Under the pieces are notes generated by a model. That model searched no databases, had not been told where the DNA came from, and saw nothing but the letters and a program-made list of their open reading frames with translations. From Amnibacterium sp. CER49 (GTDB lineage Bacteria; Actinomycetota; Actinomycetes; Actinomycetales; Microbacteriaceae), in contig NZ_JARVWQ010000002.1 in assembly GCF_029846255.1 (NCBI RefSeq), forward strand, positions 930,001-994,000: a stretch of DNA of 64,000 nt, given 5' to 3'. Position numbers and translations under genes: made by a program. This document shows, piece after piece, positions 32,946 through 41,914 of this stretch (position 1 is the first letter of the stretch; the number at the start of each line of letters is the position of its first letter).

Positions 32946-33060
32946 GGCGAGCATCCCCTTGCAGTCGGTACGTCGCTCCCGCCGGATCTCGGCGGTGAGA
33001 CCCGTCCAGGGTAGGCCGGTCGCCTGAACGTCACCCATGGCCCGTCGGGCGATCCCGACG

Positions 33061-33082
33061 TGTACTTTCGCCGCTTTGTACA
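33061..33082. promoter_or_regulatory. Candidate operator in the gabT/pucR divergent region
   Basis: TGTAC (33061-33065) and GTACA (33078-33082) form an inverted pair separated by 12 bases, within the 150-base interval between gabT and the regulator start chosen here (33096). The spacing and position suit a dimeric regulator. If the regulator starts at a GTG at 33060 the site would be coding, so the assignment is tentative. Confidence 0.35.
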
Positions 33083-33095
33083 GCACACTGATGCG

Positions 33096-34646
33096 GTGCC
33101 CACCGCAGTGCGCGACCTCCTGTCGAACCCCGCCCTCGCCCTCGAGCTGCTGACCGACGAGTCGCGCCTCCCGACCTCCGCCCTCGACGCCGCCGTCGTG
33201 TGGGTGCACAGCTCGGACCTGCCGGACCCCACTCCGTTCCTCGAGCCCGGGCACGTGCTGCTCACGGGCGGCAGCCAGTTCGTGGGCCGACCCGAGGAGG
33301 CGGTCCGCACCTACGTCGGGCGGCTCGCCGACCGTGGAGTCGTCGCGCTCGGCTTCGGGTCCGGCCTCGCGCTCGACGGGCCGCCGCCGGCGCTCGTCAC
33401 GGCCTGCTGCGCGGCCGGCCTCCCGCTCTTCGCGGTGCCGTATCGGATCCCGTTCATCGCGATCGCGCAGCACGCCGCCGAGCTGGTGGCCGAGGAGGCC
33501 AACGAGCGGCGCAACTGGGCGCTGAAGGCGCAGCGGGCGATCTCGCTCGCCGCGCTGAAGCCGAACGGGCTCGCGGCGACGCTCGCCGAGGCGTCGCGGC
33601 AGCTCGACCGCTGGGTCATGCTGCTCGGCACCGGCGGCGTCATGGACCGGGCGCACCCCGCGGACCCGGGCGAGGAGGTGCTCGCCGTCGTGCGCGAGGA
33701 GGCGGCCCTGCTGCTGAAGCGGCGCCGGCGCAGCAGCGCGAGCGTCGAGACCGGCGGCGAGCACGTGCTGCTGCAGACGCTCGGCTCCGGGCAGACGCTC
33801 CGGGGCGTGCTCGCGGTCGGTGGCGCCGCGCGGCTCGACGACGCGGGCCAGCAGGTGCTCGACGGCGTAGTCGCGATGGCGGCCCTCGCGCTCGAGGCGA
33901 GCCACGAGCTCGACCGCGCCCGGTCGCTGCTCCGGACCGGCCTGTGGCACGCGCTGCTCGCGGGCGAGGTCGAGCTCGTCCGGCAGGTCGCCGAGGAGGT
34001 GTGGTCGCCGCTCCCGGCGGATCCCGTGGTGGTCGCGCTGCTGAAGCCCGAGGGCGTCGCGGTCGAGGCGATCGAGGAGCTGCTCGAGGCCCGGGCCGCC
34101 GACCGCCCGGGCTCCCTGTTCTTCGCGGCGTTGCCGTCCGGCATCGCGCTCGCCTGCTCCCCCGCCGCAGGCGACCTGCCGGAGCTGCTCGTCGAGGCCT
34201 TCGAGGTGACCGTCGGGGTCTCCGCCCCGGTCCCCCTCGACGCGCTGCGTCGCGGGCTCGAGCAGGCGCAGGAGGCCCTCGAGCGCACCCGGCCCCTCGC
34301 GCCGCGGGTCGTCACGTTCGACGAGCTGACGCGCGACGGGGTGCTCGCGCTGCTGACCCGGATGGACGTCACGCGCGTCGCGGAGGCGATGCTCGAGCCG
34401 CTCACCGCGTATGACGACGAGCACGGGGCGGCGCTCGTGCCGACCCTCCGCGTGTGGCTCGAGCACGACGGCCACGCCGAGCGGGCCGCCGCGGTGCTCG
34501 GCGTGCACCGGCACACGCTCCGCGCGCGCATCCAGCAGTGCGCGCGCCTGCTCGGCCGCGACCTCGACGAGTTCGCCGCCCGGGCGGACGTCTGGGCGGC
34601 GCTCCTCGCGCTCGACGCGCCCGTCCGGGCCGCAGCGGCCCGCTAG
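33096..34646 (+). CDS. PucR-family (CdaR-like) transcriptional regulator of polyamine/GABA genes
   Basis: A 516-residue regulator. The N-terminal PucR ligand-like domain (LPTSALDAAVVWVHSSDLPDPTPFL ... LLTGG) spans ~15-140, a central GGDEF-like region follows, and the C-terminal PucR helix-turn-helix (LEHDGHAERAAAVLGVHRHTLRARIQQCARLLGRDL) is at about 450-485. Regulators of this type adjoin and control gab and purine/amine catabolic genes in actinobacteria. It is divergent from gabT and convergent with potC. GTG 33096 is preferred; GTG 33060 would add 12 residues. Neither has a strong ribosome site. Confidence 0.85.
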   Translation: MPTAVRDLLSNPALALELLTDESRLPTSALDAAVVWVHSSDLPDPTPFLEPGHVLLTGGSQFVGRPEEAVRTYVGRLADRGVVALGFGSGLALDGPPPALVTACCAAGLPLFAVPYRIPFIAIAQHAAELVAEEANERRNWALKAQRAISLAALKPNGLAATLAEASRQLDRWVMLLGTGGVMDRAHPADPGEEVLAVVREEAALLLKRRRRSSASVETGGEHVLLQTLGSGQTLRGVLAVGGAARLDDAGQQVLDGVVAMAALALEASHELDRARSLLRTGLWHALLAGEVELVRQVAEEVWSPLPADPVVVALLKPEGVAVEAIEELLEARAADRPGSLFFAALPSGIALACSPAAGDLPELLVEAFEVTVGVSAPVPLDALRRGLEQAQEALERTRPLAPRVVTFDELTRDGVLALLTRMDVTRVAEAMLEPLTAYDDEHGAALVPTLRVWLEHDGHAERAAAVLGVHRHTLRARIQQCARLLGRDLDEFAARADVWAALLALDAPVRAAAAR

Positions 34647-34659
34647 CGCCGGGCCCGGC

Positions 34660-35472
34660 CTAGATGCGGCCGCCCGCCGCATCGCCGCCGAAGCGCTGCG
34701 CGAGCCAGACGGGCACCACCGCGACCACGGTGAGCACCGCGGCCACCACGTTCACGACGGGCGCCTGGTTCGGCCGGAACAGGTTGCCGAAGATCCAGAT
34801 CGGCAGGGTCTGCACCGTCGGGCCCGCGGTGAACGTCGTCACCACGATCTCGTCGAAGCTGAGCGCGAAGGCGAGCAGGGCACCCGCGACGAGACCGCCG
34901 CGCAGCAGCGGGAATGTGACGTGCCGGAAGGTCTGCCAGGTGCCGGCGCCGAGGTCCGCCGACGCCTCCTCGAGCGAGGTGCCCATCCGCCTGAGGCGCG
35001 CCTGCACGTTGTTGAACACGATGACGATGCAGAACGTCGCGTGCCCGACGATGACCGTGCCGAGGCCGAGCGTCACCCCGTAGGGACCGAGGAACGAGGT
35101 GAACGTCGCGTTCAGCGCGATGCCCGTGACGATGCCCGGGAGCGTGATCGGCAGCACGAGCAGGAAGCTGATCGAGCGGCGCCCGAAGAACCGGTGCCGC
35201 TGCACGGCGAAGGCGGCCATCGTGCCGAGCACGAGCGCGATGGCCGTGGCGGCGAGGCCGGCGACCACCGAGGTGCCGAGCGCGGCGAGCGCGCCCTGGC
35301 TGCTCGCGGCGGCCGCCCACCAGCGCAGCGTGAGACCGCTCGGCGGGAACCCGAAGGTGCGCGACGCGTTGAACGAGTTCAGCACGACGAGCGCGAGCGG
35401 CACGTAGAGCGCGGCGAGGGTGAGCACCGCCCAGACCGTGAGCGTGCGGCGGAGGCCGGACGACAGGCGCAT
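34660..35472 (-). CDS. potC: Polyamine-type ABC transporter permease (PotC-like)
   Basis: A 270-residue inner-membrane permease with six helices and the EAA loop ASADLGAGTWQTFRHVTFPLL at about 170-190, typical of binding-protein-dependent importers. Order and similarity to the PotC half (VLNSFNASRTFGFPPSGLTLRWW at the N-terminus) support spermidine/putrescine import. The ATG at 35472 overlaps the potB stop by one base (TGATG). It ends 13 bases from the PucR gene stop. Confidence 0.9.
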   Translation of the reverse strand: MRLSSGLRRTLTVWAVLTLAALYVPLALVVLNSFNASRTFGFPPSGLTLRWWAAAASSQGALAALGTSVVAGLAATAIALVLGTMAAFAVQRHRFFGRRSISFLLVLPITLPGIVTGIALNATFTSFLGPYGVTLGLGTVIVGHATFCIVIVFNNVQARLRRMGTSLEEASADLGAGTWQTFRHVTFPLLRGGLVAGALLAFALSFDEIVVTTFTAGPTVQTLPIWIFGNLFRPNQAPVVNVVAAVLTVVAVVPVWLAQRFGGDAAGGRI

Positions 35473-36344
35473 CAGACGTTCTCCAGGGCGCCGGTGCGGC
35501 GCATCGCGACGAGGTAGAGCACGATCGCGACGAGCGGGATCAGCGACAGCGCGGCGGCGAGCGGCTGATCGTTGGCGGTGACGAGCTCGCCGTAGATGAT
35601 GTTGCCGAGCATCTGCGTCTTGCCGCCGACGATCGTGACGGCGATGTAGTCGCCGAGCGACAGCGAGAAGGTGAAGATCGACCCGGCGGCGACCGCGGGG
35701 AACACGAGCGGCAGCACCACCCGCCGCAGGGTCGTGAATCCGGAGGCGCCGAGGTCCGCGCTCGCCTCGAACAGCGAGTCCGAGACCCGGTCGAAGCCCG
35801 CGAACACCGGGATCACCATGTAGGGCAGCCACAGGTAGGCGAGCGTCAGCACCGTCGCGGTGATGCCGTAGCCCGGCGTCGCCCCGCCGAGGACGAACGA
35901 GAGCGGTCCCGACGGCGACAGCAGCACGCGCCACGCGTACGCCTTGACGAGGTAGCTCGCCCAGAGCGGCGTGGTCACCGCGACGACGAGGGCGAGCCGC
36001 GCCGCAGGGCGCGCGACCTTCGCCATGAAGAGCGCCATCGGGACGGCGACGACGGCGTCGATCAGGGTGACCCCGAGCGCGACGAGCACGGTGCGCAGCG
36101 TCACCTGCCAGTAGAGGCCGCTCCCCACGACCTCGAGCAGGTTGCCGCTCGTGTAGACGGGCACGACGGCGCCCGTGAACGTGTTCGTGCTCCAGAACGC
36201 CGAGAGCAGCAGCACCGCCATCGACCCGAGGTAGGCGATGACGAGCCAGGCCATCGGTGGCAGGAGCAGTCCTGCGAGGCGCGCCCGCGAGCCGGCGGAG
36301 TCGAGCGGCGATCCGCTCCTCCGCCGGCCCGCCGGCAGGGTCAC
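35472..36344 (-). CDS. potB: Polyamine-type ABC transporter permease (PotB-like)
   Basis: A 290-residue permease with six helices. ASADLGASGFTTLRRVVLPLVFP at about 196-218 is the EAA loop that contacts the ATPase. LLPPMAWLVIAYLGSMAVLLLSAFW is helix 1 after a basic N-terminus. The GTG at 36344 overlaps the stop of the binding-protein gene (GTGA). It forms the import channel with PotC. Confidence 0.9.
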   Translation of the reverse strand: MTLPAGRRRSGSPLDSAGSRARLAGLLLPPMAWLVIAYLGSMAVLLLSAFWSTNTFTGAVVPVYTSGNLLEVVGSGLYWQVTLRTVLVALGVTLIDAVVAVPMALFMAKVARPAARLALVVAVTTPLWASYLVKAYAWRVLLSPSGPLSFVLGGATPGYGITATVLTLAYLWLPYMVIPVFAGFDRVSDSLFEASADLGASGFTTLRRVVLPLVFPAVAAGSIFTFSLSLGDYIAVTIVGGKTQMLGNIIYGELVTANDQPLAAALSLIPLVAIVLYLVAMRRTGALENV

Positions 36345-37555
36345 CCCTTGATCTGCTGCCACTTCGTGACCCACTCGGAGTAGTCGGTGCAGCCGTTGCC
36401 GGAGCCGTCGACGCACTGCTTCTGCGGCGTGGTCCAGTAGTGGATCCTCGACGCGTACGCGGCGTCGGTGGCGTGGTAGGTGGCGCAGAAGGACTTGTCG
36501 CTCGTCTCGGTGCACGCCTTCGTCTGCGCGGGCGCCTCGCCGAACCACTCGGCGACCTGCGCGTTCACCTTCGGCGACGTGATCCAGTTCATCCACCGGT
36601 ACATGCAGTTCGGGTGCTTCGCCTTGCTCGACACCATCCAGGTGTCGGACCAGCCGGTCGCGCCCTCCTTCGGCAGCACGGTGGCGACGGGCACCTTCTT
36701 GTCCGAGGCGATGAGGTTCGCGATCACCTGCCAGGTGGTCCCGACCTCGGTGCTGCCGGACTCGAACGCCTGGACCGCCTTCGTGTAGTCGGCCCAGTAC
36801 TCGCCGACGTTCGCGTTCTGCTGCTTGAGGAGCGTCACCGCGGCGTCGAGCTGCTTCTCGGTGAGCGAGTACGGGTCCTTGATGCCGAGCGACGGGTTCG
36901 TCCGCATGAGGTAGAGGGCGGCGTCGGCGATGTAGATCGGCGAGTCGTAGGCCGTGACCTTGCCCTTGTAGGGGCCCGCCTTGTCGAACACCACGCTCCA
37001 CGAGTCGGGCTTCGGCGTCACGACCTTCGGGTTGTAGAGCAGCACGTTGGCGCCCCAGCCGTGCGGGATGCCGTACATGGTGCCCTTCACCGAGTTCCAC
37101 GCCTTGTTCTTGAGGAACGACGAGATCGAGGCGTAGTTCGGCACGAGCGAGGTGTTCACCGGGGCGACGTCGCCCGCGTAGATGAGGCGCAGCGTCGCGT
37201 CGCCGGAGGCGGAGACGCCGTCGTACTGCCCGGTGCGCATGAGCTGCACCATCTCGTCGGAGGTGTTGCCGATCTTCACGTTGACGTGGCAGCCGGTCTG
37301 CTGCTCGAAGGGATGCACCCAGTCGACGGTCTTGTCGTTCGAGCCGTCCTCGGCGTAGCCGGCCCAGGCGATGATGTTGAGCGCGCCCTCGCCCGCGCCG
37401 AGCTTCTTCAGCTCGGCGACCTTCGGCGGCTGGGCGCCGCCGGTGCCGCCCGCGGAGCCCCCCGAGGTGGTCGTGGCGGTGGAGCAGCCGGTCAGCGCGA
37501 CGGCGAGCACCATCGAGGCGGCGAGCGCCGTGCGGCGCAGCAGGGTTCGGGTCAT
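36341..37555 (-). CDS. potD: Polyamine-binding lipoprotein (PotD-like)
   Basis: A 404-residue substrate-binding lipoprotein. The signal peptide (MTRTLLRRTALAASMVLAV) ends at a lipobox LTGC with Cys near residue 24, followed by a Gly/Ser/Thr linker. The mature part starts LNIIAWAGYAEDGS, the PotD/PotF strand with the W-x-G-Y signature, and continues with YDGVSASGD, IPHGWGANVLLYN and the ASDTWMVSS-like C-lobe. It carries extra Cys residues near the end (QCVDGSGNGC), likely a disulfide. It should deliver putrescine or spermidine to PotBC. Confidence 0.9.
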   Translation of the reverse strand: MTRTLLRRTALAASMVLAVALTGCSTATTTSGGSAGGTGGAQPPKVAELKKLGAGEGALNIIAWAGYAEDGSNDKTVDWVHPFEQQTGCHVNVKIGNTSDEMVQLMRTGQYDGVSASGDATLRLIYAGDVAPVNTSLVPNYASISSFLKNKAWNSVKGTMYGIPHGWGANVLLYNPKVVTPKPDSWSVVFDKAGPYKGKVTAYDSPIYIADAALYLMRTNPSLGIKDPYSLTEKQLDAAVTLLKQQNANVGEYWADYTKAVQAFESGSTEVGTTWQVIANLIASDKKVPVATVLPKEGATGWSDTWMVSSKAKHPNCMYRWMNWITSPKVNAQVAEWFGEAPAQTKACTETSDKSFCATYHATDAAYASRIHYWTTPQKQCVDGSGNGCTDYSEWVTKWQQIKG

Positions 37556-37581
37556 GTCGGACTCCTCTTCGAGCGGACGGT

Positions 37582-38625
37582 TCAGGAGGCGAGCGCGTGC
37601 ACGGCGGACTCGTGCCACGCGAGGACGACTGGGGCGCCGCGCGTCAGGTCCGGCAGCGCGTCGGCCTCGGCGTTCAGCAGCACGGCGGCGAGGGTGGTGC
37701 CGGCTGCGTCGACGAGGACGCGGGTGGTGGCGCCGGCGTAGACGACCTCGGCGATCGTGCCGGAGACGCGCCGCGCCTGAGGCGGCACGGCGGCGTCGGG
37801 ACCGAGCACCGTGATCTTCTCGGGCCGCACCGCGTGCACGCCCTCGCGGTCGAGCAGCGCCTGAGCGACCCGGCCCTCGAGGATGTTCGAGGTGCCGACG
37901 AACTCGGCGACGAACCGCGACGCGGGCCGCTCGTAGACGTCGGCGGCGTCGCCGACCTGCTCGATGCGGCCCTGGTTGAACACCGCGAGCCGGTCGCAGA
38001 GGGTGAGCGCCTCGTCCTGGTCGTGGGTGACGAAGACGAACGTGATGCCGACCTCGCGCTGGATCGCCTTCAGCTCGACCTGCATCTGCTCGCGGAGCTT
38101 CAGGTCGAGCGCGCCGAGGGGCTCGTCGAGCAGCAGCACGCGGGGCCGCACGACGAGCGCGCGGGCGAGCGCGACGCGCTGCCGCTGGCCGCCGGAGAGC
38201 TGCACCGGGCGCCGGGCGCCGAAACCGGAGAGGCGCACCATCTCGAGCGCCTCGCCCGCGCGCTTCGTTCGCTCCGCGCGCCCGACGCCACGGACGCGGA
38301 GCCCGTACTCCACGTTCTGCTGGACCGTCATGTGCGGGAACAGCGCGTAGTCCTGGAACACGGTGTTCACGTCGCGCTTGAACGGCGGCAGCGCCGTGGC
38401 GTCGACGCCGCCGAGCCGGACGGTGCCCGCGGTCGGCTGCTCGAAGCCCGCGATCATGCGCAGCACGGTCGTCTTGCCGGACCCCGACGGCCCGAGCATC
38501 GCGAACAGCTCGCCGTCGGGGATCTCGAGGTCGACGCCGTCGACCGCGACGACGTCGCCGAAGGTCTTGCGGATGCCCTCGAGGGCGATCCCGGGCGAGG
38601 CGGGGCGCGCCTGGTCGCTCGTCAC
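37582..38625 (-). CDS. potA: Polyamine-type ABC transporter ATPase (PotA-like)
   Basis: A 347-residue ATPase with Walker A GPSGSGKTT (about 43-51), Q-loop FQDYALFPH, signature LSGGQRQRVALARAL, Walker B LLLDEPLGALD and H-loop VTHDQDEAL. A C-terminal TOBE domain (after residue ~250) is present. The GTG at 38625 has AAGGAG upstream. It is the first gene of potA-potD-potB-potC, with 26 bases before potD. A hairpin separates it from the amidase gene. Confidence 0.92.
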   Translation of the reverse strand: MTSDQARPASPGIALEGIRKTFGDVVAVDGVDLEIPDGELFAMLGPSGSGKTTVLRMIAGFEQPTAGTVRLGGVDATALPPFKRDVNTVFQDYALFPHMTVQQNVEYGLRVRGVGRAERTKRAGEALEMVRLSGFGARRPVQLSGGQRQRVALARALVVRPRVLLLDEPLGALDLKLREQMQVELKAIQREVGITFVFVTHDQDEALTLCDRLAVFNQGRIEQVGDAADVYERPASRFVAEFVGTSNILEGRVAQALLDREGVHAVRPEKITVLGPDAAVPPQARRVSGTIAEVVYAGATTRVLVDAAGTTLAAVLLNAEADALPDLTRGAPVVLAWHESAVHALAS

Positions 38626-38723
38626 GGTGCTCCTTCGGACCGGTCCTGCCGCGGCGGCTCGCACCGCGACGAGGTCAGGGTAGGGCCAGCCGGGGGCTCG
38701 GCATCAGTCCGCGCAGTACACCT

Positions 38724-38748
38724 CCCGGATGGATGCGCTCCATCCGGG
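38724..38748 (-). terminator. Hairpin between the amidase and potA genes
   Basis: A perfect 10-bp stem, CCCGGATGGA (38724-38733) with TCCATCCGGG (38739-38748), and a 5-base loop, 8 bases beyond the amidase stop on the minus strand. It is probably the end of the agmatine deiminase-amidase transcript, or a partial read-through point into potA. Confidence 0.65.
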
Positions 38749-38756
38749 CCAGGCGG

Positions 38757-40775
38757 CTAGACCCCGCCGACGGTGCGCAGCTCACCGGCTGCGGCGCCCG
38801 TCGCGTCGACGGCGGTGACGACCACGAGCGAGCCGTACGGACCGCGCCACTCGGTGTGCGGCACGGCGTGCGCGTCCGGCGGCAGCACCGCCTCGGCGGC
38901 GAAGCCGTCCCCGTCGCGGCCGACCGGCACCTCGGCGCCGGCGACCGTCACCCGCACCTCGGCGGCCGAGCCCGCCGTGACGGTGCCGGCCACCGCGACG
39001 CGGATGCCGTCCGGGCCGGCCTCGGCCGTGGCGTCGACGGCGAGGCGGGGCGGCTCGGCCGAGCGACGGGAGGGCGACCGCGGCGGTGCGGCGATCCGAT
39101 CACCCGGCAGGGAGGGGGTGCGCGGCGGGGCGGTGCGCCGTTCGCGGAGCGCCTCCGCGGCGGCGCCGAGCAGCAGGAGGGCGGTGTCGTCGAAGGCGCG
39201 GCCGAGGATCGTGAGGCCGACCGGCATCCCGATGTCGTCCATCAGCCCCATCGGCACGGTGACGGTCGGCAGGCCGAGGTGCCGGGGCACGAGGTTGCCG
39301 TTCGCCACCCAGACGCCGTTGCGCCACGCGTCCTCGGCCGATCCCTCGTCGACGTCGGCGTCGGCGCGGCCGACGTCCGCGAGGGCGGGGAAGACGACGG
39401 CGTCGAGGCCGAGACGCGCCATCCACTCGTCCACGTCGACGCGCCGGGCCTCGTCGAGGCCGCGGAGCCCCTCGGCGAGCGCCGGGATGTCGGCGAGCGC
39501 CGGCACGCCCTGCCGCGCCCGGCCGACGTACTGGCCGATGTCGAAGTCGTACTCGCCGTAGCGGTCGGGCAGCGCGCCCGTCGCGAGCGGCGAGAGCAGC
39601 GCGGGGTCGGCGTCGGCGAGGCGGGAGAGCGCCGGGTCGCCGTTCGCCTGGAGGAAGTCGTCGAGTGCCCAGATCGACAGGTCCCAGAGCTCGCTCTCGA
39701 GGTACTGCTCGGGCACGAGGCCGCGCTCCACCATCGTCCGCGCGCCGGGGCGGTCGCGCTCGTAGTTCGACACCGCAGGGAAGTCGGTCTCGATCACCTC
39801 AGCACCCGCCGCCTCGAGGTCCTCGCGCATCCGCTCCCAGAGCGCGAGCACGCTCGGCCGGGTCCGGATGGGCTCGGTGGCCTCGTCGTCGCGGCCGATG
39901 TACATGCGGGGCACGCCGAGCCGCTTCCCGCGCAGCGCCCCCGGATCGGCGAGCGCCGCGTACGAGGCGGGGCGCAGCGCCGACGCCGGCGGGATCGGGA
40001 TCCACGGCTGCACGCGCCAGAAGTCGCCGCGCGTGCGGTCGTCGTCGGCGACGAGCTCGTCGAGCAGCGCGAGCAGGTCCGCCATGGTGCGGGTGTGCGG
40101 CACGACGACGTCCATCGTGGGCACGAGCGGCCAGTTGCCCCGGATCGAGATCACCCCGCGCGACGGGGTGTAGGCGACGAGCGCGTTGCACGACGCGGGC
40201 GCCCGCCCGCTCGACCAGGTCTCCTCGGCGAGCCCGAACGCGGCCATGCTCGCCGCGGTGGCGACGCCGGAGCCGTTCGACGAGCCGGACGCGAACGCCG
40301 AGGAGAGGTACTCGGCGTTGTACGGGCTCTCCGCGCGGCCGTAGAGACCGCGCTGCATGCCGCCGTTCGCGAGCGGCGGCATGTTCGTGAGGCCGACGAG
40401 CACGGCGCCGCCCGCCCGGAGCCGCTCGATGGCGTAGGCGTCGGCGCCGGCGACGAGGTCGCGGAAGGCGGGCGACCCCGCTGCGACGACCATGCCCTTC
40501 GCGGAGTAGCTGTCCTTCGCCGTGAACGGGATGCCGTCGAGCGGCCCCAGGAGGCGTCCCGCCGCGCGGCGCGCGTCGGCGGCGCGGGCCTCGGCGAAGA
40601 CCTCGGGGTTCAGCTCGACGACGGCGTTCAGCCTCGGGCCGGATCGGTCGTACGCGGCGATGCGGTCGAGGTAGCGGCCGACGAGCTCGACGCAGGTGAG
40701 GACCCCGGCGTCGAGGGCGGCGCGCAGGTCGGCGATCGACGCCTCGACGAGCTCGAAGGGGGCGCCGTCGCTCAT
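38757..40775 (-). CDS. Amidase-signature enzyme, candidate N-carbamoylputrescine amidase
   Basis: A 672-residue amidase-signature hydrolase. The catalytic triad is visible: Lys in PFTAKDSYSAKG (about 86-97), the cis-Ser in ASGSSNGSG (about 165-173) and the Ser nucleophile in TWSSGRAPAS (about 188-197). A ~120-residue C-terminal extension after ~545 looks beta-rich and is absent from the usual 450-500-residue enzymes. Its ATG overlaps the agmatine deiminase stop (ATGA), so it should act on that product or on a close relative. The normal enzyme for that step (AguB) is a nitrilase-family protein, so this would be a substitution; that is inference. Confidence 0.8.
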   Translation of the reverse strand: MSDGAPFELVEASIADLRAALDAGVLTCVELVGRYLDRIAAYDRSGPRLNAVVELNPEVFAEARAADARRAAGRLLGPLDGIPFTAKDSYSAKGMVVAAGSPAFRDLVAGADAYAIERLRAGGAVLVGLTNMPPLANGGMQRGLYGRAESPYNAEYLSSAFASGSSNGSGVATAASMAAFGLAEETWSSGRAPASCNALVAYTPSRGVISIRGNWPLVPTMDVVVPHTRTMADLLALLDELVADDDRTRGDFWRVQPWIPIPPASALRPASYAALADPGALRGKRLGVPRMYIGRDDEATEPIRTRPSVLALWERMREDLEAAGAEVIETDFPAVSNYERDRPGARTMVERGLVPEQYLESELWDLSIWALDDFLQANGDPALSRLADADPALLSPLATGALPDRYGEYDFDIGQYVGRARQGVPALADIPALAEGLRGLDEARRVDVDEWMARLGLDAVVFPALADVGRADADVDEGSAEDAWRNGVWVANGNLVPRHLGLPTVTVPMGLMDDIGMPVGLTILGRAFDDTALLLLGAAAEALRERRTAPPRTPSLPGDRIAAPPRSPSRRSAEPPRLAVDATAEAGPDGIRVAVAGTVTAGSAAEVRVTVAGAEVPVGRDGDGFAAEAVLPPDAHAVPHTEWRGPYGSLVVVTAVDATGAAAGELRTVGGV

Positions 40776-41809
40776 CGCGAGACCCCCGCCGCCGGCTGCT
40801 GCTGGGTGATGCAGTGGATGCCCCCGCCGCGGGCGAGGATCGGCCGCGCCTCGACGGCGACGACCCGACGGCCGGGATAGACCGACTCGAGCACCTCGCG
40901 GGCGCGGCCGTCGGCGACGTCCTCGCCGTAGGAGCAGGCGACCACGCCGCCGTTCACGGCGAGATGGTTCACGTAGTTCCAGTCGACGAAGCCGTCCTCG
41001 TCGCGGATCCGGGCGGGTCCCGGCACGTCGACGATCGTGAAGGGCTCCCCCTCGGCGTCCACCGCGGCCTCCAGCACCTGGCGCAGCCCGCGGGTCACCT
41101 CGAAGTCCGGGTGCTCGCGGTCGTCCTGCCGGTGCACGAGCAGCATGCCGGGCGCGGGGACCGTGAGGATCATGTCGATGTGCCCGCGGGTGCCGAAGCG
41201 CTCGTAGTCGCGGGTGAGGCCGCGCGGCAGCCACACGGTGGTCGTCGTGCCGAGCGTGCGGGCGAGCTCCGCCTCGACCTGCTCCTTCGTCGCTCCGGGG
41301 TTCCGGTGCGGGTCGAGCTGCACGGTCTCCGTGACGAGGACGGTGCCGCGGCCGTCGACGTGGATCGCGCCGCCCTCCTGCACGAGCGACGACGGCACGA
41401 CCTCGGCGCCCGCGGCCTCGCCGACGAGCCGGCCGAGGAGCGCGTCGCGATCCCACCGGGCCCAGTCCTGCGCGCCCCAGCCGTTGAACACCCAGTCGAC
41501 CGCGCCGAGCCGGCCGTCCTTTCCCGTCACGAAGGTCGGCCCCGAGTCGCGGAGCCAGAAGTCGTTCAGCGGCGCCTCGAGCAGCTCGACCTCGGACGAG
41601 AGCATCCGCCGGGCCCGACCCCGCTCGACCGGGTCGACGAGCATGGTCACCGGCTCGAACTCGAGCACCGCGTGCGCGACGGCGGTCCACGCCGCGTACG
41701 CCTCGTCGGCCTCCGCCTGCGTCGCGCCGAGCGTGTCGTTCGGGCGCGGGAACGCCATCCAGGTGCGCTCGTGGCGCTCCGTCTCCGCCGGCATCCGCCA
41801 GTCCGCCAT
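40772..41809 (-). CDS. aguA: Agmatine deiminase (peptidyl-arginine-deiminase-like)
   Basis: A 345-residue enzyme of the agmatine deiminase/porphyromonas-type PAD family. MPAETERHERTWMAFP (about 5-20), LNDFWLRDSGPTFV (about 81-94), GHIDMILT and the C-terminal catalytic Cys motif GGGIHCITQQQP (Cys near 333) are the hallmarks. It hydrolyses agmatine to N-carbamoylputrescine and ammonia. The ATG at 41809 has a GGGGAG site and removes a spurious upstream extension. It is the first gene of a two-gene operon with the amidase, divergent from TetR. Confidence 0.9.
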   Translation of the reverse strand: MADWRMPAETERHERTWMAFPRPNDTLGATQAEADEAYAAWTAVAHAVLEFEPVTMLVDPVERGRARRMLSSEVELLEAPLNDFWLRDSGPTFVTGKDGRLGAVDWVFNGWGAQDWARWDRDALLGRLVGEAAGAEVVPSSLVQEGGAIHVDGRGTVLVTETVQLDPHRNPGATKEQVEAELARTLGTTTTVWLPRGLTRDYERFGTRGHIDMILTVPAPGMLLVHRQDDREHPDFEVTRGLRQVLEAAVDAEGEPFTIVDVPGPARIRDEDGFVDWNYVNHLAVNGGVVACSYGEDVADGRAREVLESVYPGRRVVAVEARPILARGGGIHCITQQQPAAGVSR

Positions 41810-41830
41810 GGCACGCTCCCCGTCGAGTCC

Positions 41831-41850
41831 TGTTGACCATGCGATCAACA
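41831..41850. promoter_or_regulatory. Palindromic operator between aguA and tetR
   Basis: TGTTGA (41831-41836) and TCAACA (41845-41850) form a 20-base inverted repeat with an 8-base centre; the inner bases extend the match to 7 of 8. It lies 21 bases upstream of the agmatine deiminase ATG and 64 bases from the divergent TetR gene, where a TetR dimer would block both promoters. Confidence 0.65.
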
Positions 41851-41914
41851 AAGGTGACGATACGGGCGCGGGGCGCGGGACGTCAACCGGCTCCGCCTCC
41901 TACGATGAGCGCCC

